A DNA stretch of 5,962 bases from Elusimicrobiota bacterium (GTDB lineage: Bacteria; Elusimicrobiota; Elusimicrobia; Elusimicrobiales; UBA9959), in contig DAOWGR010000176.1 in the NCBI GenBank assembly GCA_030637365.1, positions 1 through 5,962 of the forward strand. Reading direction: 5' to 3'. The notes under the pieces were generated by a model that ran no database searches, was not told the origin of the DNA, and saw only the letters and a program-made list of their open reading frames with translations. A program made the position numbers and the translations under genes. Position 1 is the stretch's first letter; each line of letters opens with the position of its first letter. This document shows positions 1 through 5,219 of the stretch, piece after piece.

Positions 1-38
1 AAAAAACCATTTTCCACCTCCGAGGTGGAAAATGGTTT
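1..38. terminator. Perfect 17-bp hairpin, probable bidirectional terminator
   Basis: Bases 4-20 are the exact reverse complement of 22-38, with one unpaired base at 21, so a real RNA hairpin would open a few inner pairs to make a loop. The left arm is preceded by an A-run and the right arm ends in TTTAT. This gives a classic T-tract on the - strand (six T) and a weak one on the + strand. It most likely ends transcription of a gene left of the window, before ygiQ. It starts with AAAAAACCA, the same bases that begin the hairpin at 2164. The GAGGTGG in the right arm is too far from either ygiQ start to act as its ribosome binding site. Confidence 0.6.
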
Positions 39-64
39 ATTAAGAATTTCCGATTGAAGATTTA

Positions 65-70
65 TATAAT
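65..70 (+). promoter_or_regulatory. Possible -10 box of ygiQ (leaderless-type start)
   Basis: A perfect TATAAT lies at 65-70. Transcription would start about 7 bases downstream, near 77, only a few bases before the ATG at 81. This would give an almost leaderless mRNA and fits the absence of a Shine-Dalgarno sequence. No good -35 hexamer is visible around 42-47. In such AT-rich DNA the hexamer could be chance. Confidence 0.3.
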
Positions 71-80
71 CTTATTTGTT

Positions 81-1958
81 ATGAAAAACGGCTTCCTTCC
101 TCTAAACGCTCAAGATATGAAAACCCTTGGCTGGGACTATGTGGATATTGTTCTGGTTACGGGCGACGCGTATGTGGACCATCCAAGCTTTGCCATGGCG
201 GTAATAGGCAGAGTTCTTGAAGCTCAAGGCTATAGAGTGGCCATACTTGCTCAGCCAAAATGGAAATCATGTTCGGATTTTAAAATATTCGGACAGTCAA
301 GACTTTTCTTTGGAATATCATCGGGCAATATGGATTCCATGATAAACAAATACACCCATAATAGAAAAATTCGCGGCGAAGACGATTATTCTCCCGGAGG
401 CGCGCCCGGATTAAGACCGGACAGAGCCGCTATCGTCTATAGCCAGCGGGCTAAAGAAAGCTATAAAAACACGCCGATAATTCTGGGCGGTATTGAAGCT
501 GGCATGAGGCGATTCGCCCATTATGATTATTGGTCTGATAAAGTGAGAAAAAGCGTATTGCTTGATTGTAAAGCAGATTTGCTTGTTTACGGCATGGGCG
601 AAAAAACCATAATTCGCGTTGCCAAGCTTCTATCGGACGGCGCTAAAATAAAAGATATAAGAAATATCCGCCAGACAATGTATTCATTGGGCAAAAGCGA
701 AACTACTAAGCTAGACCTGATAAATCAGGTAGCTAAACAAACCTCAAATCCCAAAAAACAAATCCCAAATAATGTACAAATTCCAAAACCCCAAACATTG
801 AAATCCCCTTATATAAATTTTACAAATAAAAACTCAATTGTCTTGCCAAGTTTTGAAGAAATGTCCTCAGATAAAATAAAATTCTCAGAGGCAACGCGTA
901 TTATTTATCAGGAAAGCAATCCTTATAATGCCAAAACATTGATTCAGTTTACCGGTGATAGAGCTATTGTTCAAACCCCGCCGGATTTTCCGATTTCAAC
1001 GAAAGAAATGGACTTCATATACGATTTGCCTTATCAAAAATTGCCGCACCCTTTTTACAAAGAAAAAATTCCGGCCTATGAAATGATAAAAAATTCCGTA
1101 GTTTCGCACAGAGGATGTTTCGGCGGCTGTTCTTTTTGCTCGCTAACGCTTCATCAGGGAAGAATCATACAATCAAGAAGCCAAAAATCAATAGAAAAAG
1201 AAATATCACATATAGCCGAATTAAATAATAAAACCATTATTTCAGATATCGGCGGGCCCACGGCGAATATGTATAAAATTAACGCCAAAGATATTAAAAT
1301 ATGCGAGCAATGCAAAAAACTCTCCTGCATTTACCCCGGCATATGTCAAAATTTAAATATTGATTTCGGGCCGCTTCTAAAACTTTTAAAAAAAGCCAGG
1401 CAAATTCCAAAAATCAAAAAAGTTTTTGTCGCCAGCGGCATAAGAATGGATTTGGCTTTGCTTTGCGAAGACTATATCAATGAAATAGCGAAATTTCACA
1501 CATCGGGACACCTTAAAGTCGCGCCGGAACATATTTGCGCCAAGGTGCTCGAAATAATGAAAAAGCCTTCAAAAGAAATTTTCATAAACTTTGCCGATAA
1601 ATTTAAAAAATCAAGTGAAGCGGCGGGCAAACAGCAATATATCCTTCCATATTTCATATCTTCACATCCTGGCTGCGAGCTTAAAGACATGGCCCAATTG
1701 GCTGTTTTTCTAAAAGAAAATAATTATCGCCCCAGGCAAGTAAACGATTTTCTTCCCGCTCCAATGGAGCTTTCAACCTCAATGTATTATACGGGTCTTG
1801 ATCCCTTTACCTTAGAGTCCGTGCTTACGGCAAAAGGAGATGGAGAGAGAAAAATGCAGAGGGCATTGCTTCAATATTTCAAACCTGAAAACAAGAAATT
1901 AATATTTAAAGCTTTACAAAAAATTAAAAGAATGGATTTGTTAAGGATTCTGAAATAA
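81..1958 (+). CDS. ygiQ: YgiQ family radical SAM protein
   Basis: Complete gene for a YgiQ (UPF0313-type) radical S-adenosylmethionine protein; the family's substrate is not established. Numbering from the ATG at 81, the N-terminal domain has the family motif GDAYVDHPSF (28-37). The radical SAM motif CFGGCSFC supplies C346, C350 and C353, expected to hold a [4Fe-4S] cluster that cleaves SAM. It is followed by GRIIQSRS and ISDIGGPTANMY. A second cysteine group (C408, C411, C416, C422) matches the family's conserved C-rich segment. The C-terminal RQVNDFLPAP...STSMYYTGLDP region is the usual tail domain. A TTG at 54 would add nine residues, but ATG 81 gives the MKNGFLPL start that I recall from many homologues, and a TATAAT lies just before it. 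Neither start has a Shine-Dalgarno sequence. An atypical repeat-derived insert occupies about residues 220-251. The length (625 aa) is within the family range. Confidence 0.93.
   Translation: MKNGFLPLNAQDMKTLGWDYVDIVLVTGDAYVDHPSFAMAVIGRVLEAQGYRVAILAQPKWKSCSDFKIFGQSRLFFGISSGNMDSMINKYTHNRKIRGEDDYSPGGAPGLRPDRAAIVYSQRAKESYKNTPIILGGIEAGMRRFAHYDYWSDKVRKSVLLDCKADLLVYGMGEKTIIRVAKLLSDGAKIKDIRNIRQTMYSLGKSETTKLDLINQVAKQTSNPKKQIPNNVQIPKPQTLKSPYINFTNKNSIVLPSFEEMSSDKIKFSEATRIIYQESNPYNAKTLIQFTGDRAIVQTPPDFPISTKEMDFIYDLPYQKLPHPFYKEKIPAYEMIKNSVVSHRGCFGGCSFCSLTLHQGRIIQSRSQKSIEKEISHIAELNNKTIISDIGGPTANMYKINAKDIKICEQCKKLSCIYPGICQNLNIDFGPLLKLLKKARQIPKIKKVFVASGIRMDLALLCEDYINEIAKFHTSGHLKVAPEHICAKVLEIMKKPSKEIFINFADKFKKSSEAAGKQQYILPYFISSHPGCELKDMAQLAVFLKENNYRPRQVNDFLPAPMELSTSMYYTGLDPFTLESVLTAKGDGERKMQRALLQYFKPENKKLIFKALQKIKRMDLLRILK
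738..808 (+). repeat. CAAATCCCAAA-type repeat inserted in frame in ygiQ
   Basis: The 11-mer CAAATCCCAAA occurs exactly at 745-755 and 759-769, with a 10/11 copy at 777-787 and related AACCCC and AAATCCCC pieces at 787-808. It encodes a polar stretch rich in N, P, K, Q and I (SNPKKQIPNN and so on). The stretch falls between the YSLGKSETT segment and the conserved LPSFEEM...DKIKFSEATR segment, where relatives I remember have only a short link. The reading frame is kept. It looks like a low-complexity repeat that entered a surface loop of the N-terminal domain. Confidence 0.6.
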
Positions 1959-1962
1959 TTAC

Positions 1963-1975
1963 AAAAAACCACATA
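1963..1975. repeat. Left copy of 13-bp direct repeat (possible target-site duplication)
   Basis: AAAAAACCACATA here is repeated exactly at 2164-2176. It lies five bases past the ygiQ stop. Six of the 13 bases are an A-run, so the seven bases CCACATA carry most of the signal. The two copies bracket the 188-bp element, as a target-site duplication would. Confidence 0.5.
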
Positions 1976-2163
1976 ATTATAACCCCCCGTAGATTTCAAG
2001 GCTATGCCGGGTGTCGTATCAAAAGCTATGCTCTCGGACGACCATTTCCCGCTAATTCCAGAGGCTCTTAGGAATCTAAAAGATTCCAAGAATGTTAGTC
2101 CCGTGAACAAAGTTACACGGGGAATGTTAACGCGAAAAATAAGAAAATCTAAGCCCGGGGGGT
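1976..2163. mobile_element. MITE-like or structured-RNA element between ygiQ and rnd
   Basis: This 188-bp block lies between two copies of a 13-bp direct repeat. Its ends are imperfect inverted repeats. ACCCCCCG (1982-1989) pairs with CGGGGGGT (2156-2163), and TAGATTT (1990-1996) pairs with AAATCTA (2145-2151), leaving four unpaired bases at 2152-2155. Inside are a hairpin with arms GGAATC 2071-2076 and GATTCC 2082-2087, and another pairing CCCGTGAAC (2100-2108) with GTTaCACGGG (2112-2121, one bulged A). Its G+C-rich blocks contrast with the AT-rich flanks. No transposase is encoded. A non-autonomous transposable element fits best, and a folded non-coding RNA is the alternative. Six extra bases (1976-1981) sit between the left direct repeat and the inverted repeat, so the exact left edge is uncertain. 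I do not recognise the family. Confidence 0.45.
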
Positions 2164-2176
2164 AAAAAACCACATA
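2164..2176. repeat. Right copy of 13-bp direct repeat (possible target-site duplication)
   Basis: Exact copy of 1963-1975. It directly abuts the inverted end of the element at 2163 and also forms the left arm and loop of the hairpin at 2164-2186. This suggests the original site was that hairpin. Confidence 0.5.
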
Positions 2177-2186
2177 GTGATTTTTT
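2164..2186. terminator. Small bidirectional terminator between ygiQ and rnd
   Basis: The six A at 2164-2169 can pair with the six T at 2181-2186. CAC (2171-2173) pairs with GTG (2177-2179) around an ATA loop, with one C-A mismatch. Read from rnd on the - strand, this is a short hairpin ending in six T right after its stop codon, which overlaps the T-run. Read on the + strand it would end ygiQ transcripts. The GC core is only three pairs, so it is weak by itself. Confidence 0.4.
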
Positions 2187-3330
2187 AAAATAATTTTTCT
2201 TCCGCAGAAATAACATGGATTATTTCTTTTCCGTAAAGATTTAATTTGGCGGGCAGGAAACCGTTTATCTTCATAAGTTCTTCCTCGGTTTTAGGATTGC
2301 GACAAGCTATTTTCTCAAGAATTTCACCCTCTATTATAACTTCCGAAAGCATATTCCTTTTTTTCGCCGTTTCTATTCTCCAGCGCTTAAGCTTTTTTAT
2401 TCTCTCTTTGACTTTTTGAAAATACTCTATTTTTTCTTTGCTGAGAATCACTTTTTTTGGAATACTCACGATTTTTTCTTTTAAACCGCGCTTTATGGCG
2501 TCCTTAATCCAAGCTCCGTGCATATTATCAACATATCTGGTTATGCCTTTATATTCCGTAAGATTAGCCAAAGCATGATTTGGATTTTTGGAAAGCCTTA
2601 TCATAAGATCTTCGGATATTATTTTAAAAGAAGGAACATCCAATTTGGCGGCCGCTTTTTCTCTGGCGGAATATAATTCTTTTAAAACCGCCAAACTCAG
2701 CATATTCAGATTCCGAGACATGCCGTAAGAAAGATAGCCGTTTCTGTCAAACTTGGATTCCTGAGGCTCCAATTTGGTCAATTTCACGAACTCTTCCGTT
2801 ATTTCATTAAGGAAATCATTTCTTTTGAGTTTTGAATGAAATATATCTTTCAATTTTTTAAGATATCTGACATCATTTATGGCATAATCAAGCATTTCAT
2901 TGGACAATGGCCTTGCGCCCCAATTCGCCTTTTGAAATTTTTTATTCAGTTTTACATCAAAATGCTCGCTTACCATAGTGTCAAGACCGCATTTGCGTAT
3001 TCCCATATACTTTGCCGCAAGCATCACATCAAAAATATTACGTATATTGGTTTTAAAGGCAAGTTTTAAGGTTTTTATATCCGATTCGGCCGAATGAAAA
3101 ATTTTCTCGATATTTTTGTCCACCAATAGAATCTCAAAAGATGTTATATCCACTTTTAAAGTATCCACAATGGCATGAATATTTTCCGCTGCCAACTGCA
3201 AAAGACATAAACGGCCCCTATAAGCGAAAAGGCTGTTGGATTCGGTATCTATTGAAATATATTTCTTTGAGCGAAGCTTGTCTATAAGTTGTTCAAATGA
3301 AGTTTGCGTATCCACGAAGGTATAGGGCAT
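2185..3330 (-). CDS. rnd: Ribonuclease D
   Basis: A 3'-5' exoribonuclease of the DEDDy family, which in other bacteria trims the 3' ends of tRNA precursors and other small stable RNAs in the cytoplasm. The N-terminal exonuclease domain (about 1-170) has all catalytic positions: D28 and E30 in SIDTES (Exo I), D84 in FHSAESDIKTL (Exo II), and Y149 with D153 in LDYAINDVRYL (Exo III). One HRDC-type helical domain follows at about 205-280. A second, poorer HRDC-like segment covers about 300-375, as in classical RNase D, and the 381-aa length is normal. The ATG at 3330 is the only sensible start because the exonuclease fold begins at once. No Shine-Dalgarno sequence precedes it. The gene converges with ygiQ and diverges from rluE, with 38 bp between the two starts. 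Confidence 0.95.
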   Translation of the reverse strand: MPYTFVDTQTSFEQLIDKLRSKKYISIDTESNSLFAYRGRLCLLQLAAENIHAIVDTLKVDITSFEILLVDKNIEKIFHSAESDIKTLKLAFKTNIRNIFDVMLAAKYMGIRKCGLDTMVSEHFDVKLNKKFQKANWGARPLSNEMLDYAINDVRYLKKLKDIFHSKLKRNDFLNEITEEFVKLTKLEPQESKFDRNGYLSYGMSRNLNMLSLAVLKELYSAREKAAAKLDVPSFKIISEDLMIRLSKNPNHALANLTEYKGITRYVDNMHGAWIKDAIKRGLKEKIVSIPKKVILSKEKIEYFQKVKERIKKLKRWRIETAKKRNMLSEVIIEGEILEKIACRNPKTEEELMKINGFLPAKLNLYGKEIIHVISAEEKLF

Positions 3331-3333
3331 AAC

Positions 3334-3349
3334 AATATGATAACATATT
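3334..3349. promoter_or_regulatory. AT-rich dyad in the rnd/rluE divergent spacer
   Basis: AATATG (3334-3339) and CATATT (3344-3349) form a perfect 6-bp inverted repeat around ATAA, midway between the two divergent starts. It contains -10-like hexamers on both strands (TATGAT on +, TATGTT and TATCAT on -), so it may be overlapping divergent promoters or an operator. No convincing -35 boxes are visible. The site is AT-only apart from one G/C per arm, so chance is possible. Confidence 0.3.
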
Positions 3350-3368
3350 ACCCTAAAAAGCCGAAATT

Positions 3369-3974
3369 ATGAAAAAATCACGATATATAGCCTTTTTTAA
3401 GCCTTATAATGTCTTATCTCAGTTTACCGAGAAACACGGGCATCCATCGCTTAAAAATTATTCTTTTCCTCCGGAAGTTTATCCCGCCGGAAGGCTTGAT
3501 TCCGATAGTGAAGGCTTGCTTATACTTACCAATGACGGACAATTCCAAAACAGAATATCAAATCCGAAATTTAATAAAATAAAGACTTACTTTGCTCAAG
3601 TTGAAAAAATTATTGATAATTCGGCCATTGACGCTTTAAAAAAAGGGCTCCTATTAAAAGACGGACCGACATTGCCGTGTTCGGCTGAAATAATCGAGGA
3701 ACCCGTCCTTCCTTTAAGAAATCCACCCATCCGCTTGAGAAAAACCGTTCCGACTTCATGGGTAAAACTGATGATTAAAGAAGGACGCAACAGACAAGTC
3801 AGAAGAATGCTGGCAAATGTGAATTTCCCCGCGCTAAGACTTATCAGATATGCCATAGGACATGTTACAATAGAAGGACTCGCGCCGGGAGAATGGCGAA
3901 ATTTAACACAACAGGAAATAGCGGCGTTCAATAATAAGAGCGAAAGCGCAGAAGTAAAAAGCAAAGAGAAATAA
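3369..3974 (+). CDS. rluE: 23S rRNA pseudouridine synthase, RluE type
   Basis: Member of the RsuA/RluB/RluE/RluF family, which converts a specific uridine in rRNA to pseudouridine. E. coli RluE modifies U2457 of 23S rRNA, and the same target is inferred here. The catalytic motif AGRLDSDSEGLL carries the nucleophile D44. The LTNDG motif, the DGPTLP segment (98-103), the RNPPIR segment (117-122) and the EGRNRQVRRM motif (138-147) all fit RluE closely. There is no N-terminal S4 RNA-binding domain, as in RluE and unlike RsuA or RluB, and 201 aa is the usual short length. The ATG at 3369 is placed just before the FKPYNVL motif that opens the domain. It has no clear Shine-Dalgarno sequence. The last 12 or so residues are a charged, lysine-rich tail of no known role. 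The neighbouring divergent rnd also acts on RNA. Confidence 0.92.
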   Translation: MKKSRYIAFFKPYNVLSQFTEKHGHPSLKNYSFPPEVYPAGRLDSDSEGLLILTNDGQFQNRISNPKFNKIKTYFAQVEKIIDNSAIDALKKGLLLKDGPTLPCSAEIIEEPVLPLRNPPIRLRKTVPTSWVKLMIKEGRNRQVRRMLANVNFPALRLIRYAIGHVTIEGLAPGEWRNLTQQEIAAFNNKSESAEVKSKEK

Positions 3975-4065
3975 GACGAGAAAATAGTGAGCAGAAAAAA
4001 ACTTAGAGGAGAAAGCATACAGCGGCAAAAGATTAGATATTATAAGGAACTCCTTGGTATCCTAT

Positions 4066-4090
4066 CCCCTAACCCCTGTACCCTCTCCCC
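4066..4090 (-). other. Potential G-quadruplex motif (four G-runs)
   Basis: The + strand has C-runs at 4066-4069, 4073-4076, 4081-4083 and 4087-4090. The - strand therefore reads G4-N3-G3-N4-G4-N3-G4, which satisfies the usual G3+N1-7 rule. The + strand shows a degenerate 7-nt period (TATCCCC, TAACCCC, TGTACCC, TCTCCCC). It ends 24 bases before the reductase ATG, on the template strand of that gene. Whether it folds or matters is not shown. Confidence 0.5.
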
Positions 4091-4099
4091 TATTTTACC

Positions 4100-4107
4100 G
4101 GAGGTGA
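4100..4107 (+). promoter_or_regulatory. Strong ribosome binding site of the reductase gene
   Basis: GGAGGTGA lies seven bases before the ATG at 4115. It is a near-ideal Shine-Dalgarno sequence and fixes that start. It contrasts with the first three genes of the window, which have none. Confidence 0.85.
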
Positions 4108-4114
4108 AATTATT

Positions 4115-4999
4115 ATGATACCGCCAAGAATCGGATTTATGGGTTTGGGAATAATGGGCCAAGCCATGGCTAAAAACATATTAAAGGCCGGTTATAATAT
4201 TACAGTTTATAATAGAAACAGACTTAAAACCACGGAATTTCTGGACCTTGGCGCGGATGTCGCAATTACTCCGAAAGAGCTGGCCAAAAGAACAAATATT
4301 ATTTTTACCATGGTCACGGATATAGCGGCCATGCGCGATATAATGGAAGGACCGCTTGGAATATTTGAAGCCGCGACATCAAAATTGACGCTTATAAATA
4401 TGAGCACGATATCCCCAAGCTATACAAAAGAGCTCAGCCTTAATTGCCTCAAAAAAAGAATTAAATTCATAGACTGCCCCGTATCGGGGTCAAAACTTCA
4501 GGCTCAAGAGGCCAAACTTATTCTGCTGGCCGGAGGCGATAAGGAAGAAATAGAAAAAAACAGGAAACTCCTGCTAACAATGGGTTCATCCATTGTTTAT
4601 GCCGGCAAACACCCGAACGCCACCGCTCTCAAACTTTGCGTAAATCTTATCGTCTCTCAGCTTACAAGCGCCTTGTGCGAATCTTCCGTCCTGGCCGAAA
4701 CTTTGGAAATAGATCCGGAGCTTATTTTTGAAGTTCTCAATAAAAGCGACGCGCTTAGATGCAATTACTTTAATTTGAAAAAGCAAAATATCCTTCAGAA
4801 AGATTATCCCCCCGCTTTCGCGCTAAAAAACATGTTAAAGGACCTTAGATTTATGATTGAAGAATCCAAAATAAAAAAACTGCGCTTGCCGATAACGGAA
4901 TGTCTTGAGAAACTTATGCTTAAATCTTATAATACGGGTAAAGCTAATGAAGACCTGACGGTAATAGCCGAAACTTTAAAAAATTATTACAAAGAATAA
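4115..4999 (+). CDS. NAD(P)-dependent beta-hydroxyacid dehydrogenase, GLYR-like
   Basis: Cytosolic oxidoreductase of the 3-hydroxyisobutyrate dehydrogenase superfamily. The N-terminal Rossmann domain opens with GFMGLGIMGQAMAKNI, with the GxGxxG glycines at G10, G12 and G15 and the family signature overlapping it. VYNRNR (31-36) after strand 2 resembles the NRT-type loop of NADPH-using members. The substrate-binding motif DCPVSGSK (120-127) and the catalytic lysine K173, with N177 in ALKLCVNL, are present. The SGSK form and the later YPPAFALKNMLKDLRF segment resemble glyoxylate/succinic semialdehyde reductases (GLYR) more than 3-hydroxyisobutyrate dehydrogenase, so reduction of glyoxylate or succinic semialdehyde is the best guess. 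Tartronate semialdehyde or another 2-hydroxyacid substrate remains possible. The 294-aa length is typical. It heads a same-strand cluster; the next small gene starts five bases after its stop. Confidence 0.88.
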   Translation: MIPPRIGFMGLGIMGQAMAKNILKAGYNITVYNRNRLKTTEFLDLGADVAITPKELAKRTNIIFTMVTDIAAMRDIMEGPLGIFEAATSKLTLINMSTISPSYTKELSLNCLKKRIKFIDCPVSGSKLQAQEAKLILLAGGDKEEIEKNRKLLLTMGSSIVYAGKHPNATALKLCVNLIVSQLTSALCESSVLAETLEIDPELIFEVLNKSDALRCNYFNLKKQNILQKDYPPAFALKNMLKDLRFMIEESKIKKLRLPITECLEKLMLKSYNTGKANEDLTVIAETLKNYYKE

Positions 5000-5004
5000 A
5001 TTTA

Positions 5005-5178
5005 ATGGAGCAAAAAATCAAATTTCAAGACTGCGTAAAGATTATTCTCAAACATCCGCTTTTAAAGATATCCTTACTGTTTCTTTTATTAATAGTTTGC
5101 ATATATATTATGCTTACCGCGGATAATTATCCTTTAAATGAGAAGACTTGCTCAAAATGTTCCTCTTGCTCAAAATGA
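5005..5178 (+). CDS. Small single-pass membrane protein with C-terminal CxxCxxC
   Basis: A 57-codon reading frame from the ATG at 5005 to the TGA at 5176-5178, in an otherwise empty gap between two genes. A basic N-terminal part (MEQKIKF...KHPLLK) is followed by a hydrophobic helix at about residues 19-37 (LLKISLLFLLLIVCIYIML). A short tail then ends in TCSKCSSCSK, with C49, C52 and C55 in a C-x2-C-x2-C pattern. By the positive-inside rule the N-terminus would be cytoplasmic and the cysteine tail outside. Alternatively it is a lipid-anchored or signal-anchored peptide. It begins five bases after the reductase stop, so translation is probably coupled. Its own Shine-Dalgarno is poor. I do not recognise the protein. 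The cysteines could bind metal or form disulfides. It is followed 41 bases later by a cysteine desulfidase gene. Confidence 0.55.
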   Translation: MEQKIKFQDCVKIILKHPLLKISLLFLLLIVCIYIMLTADNYPLNEKTCSKCSSCSK

Positions 5179-5206
5179 CGCCCAAACGAATTTGAATTGC
5201 ATTTAT

Positions 5207-5214
5207 AAAGGAGA
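5207..5214 (+). promoter_or_regulatory. Ribosome binding site of the cysteine desulfidase gene
   Basis: AAAGGAGA lies five bases before the ATG at 5220. It supports that start and marks the small upstream frame as a separate gene, not part of this one. Confidence 0.75.
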
Positions 5215-5219
5215 TCACC

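Larger units (their letters stand above)
3975..4114. other. 140-bp spacer between rluE and the reductase gene
   Basis: Holds no convincing gene and no clear terminator for rluE. The first half is A+G rich. A small inverted repeat AAGGA/TCCTT lies near 4044-4055. The second half is a C-rich tract (see 4066-4090), followed by the strong Shine-Dalgarno sequence of the reductase. A promoter for the downstream cluster probably lies here, but no good -35/-10 pair is visible. Read-through from rluE is possible. Confidence 0.5.

Noticed and set aside
738..808. CRISPR-like array suggested by repeated CAAATCCCAAA
   Set aside because: Units are 11 bases with irregular spacing of 14-18 bases, lie inside a coding frame, and are not palindromic. 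There are no cas genes.
1496..1690. - strand frame within ygiQ
   Set aside because: It lies entirely opposite conserved radical SAM codons and is a shadow frame.
1979..2165. tRNA or other known RNA gene in the ygiQ-rnd spacer
   Set aside because: No cloverleaf arms, TTC-type T-loop or CCA end could be placed, and the stems do not match a riboswitch or RNA family that I recognise.
1871..2173. A 100-codon - strand reading frame spanning the end of ygiQ and the element
   Set aside because: It overlaps conserved ygiQ codons, crosses the element boundary, has no ribosome binding site, and resembles no protein I know. It is better explained as an open shadow frame.
2836..3069. + strand frame inside rnd
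   Set aside because: It is opposite the conserved exonuclease motifs of rnd, with no start signal.
3975..4118. In-frame continuation after the rluE stop (possible GTG start at 3987) ending in an ATGA overlap with the reductase start
   Set aside because: The overlap looks like translational coupling, but the frame has no good ribosome binding site, much of it is the C-rich repeat tract, and the reductase has its own strong Shine-Dalgarno. The stop overlap is probably chance.
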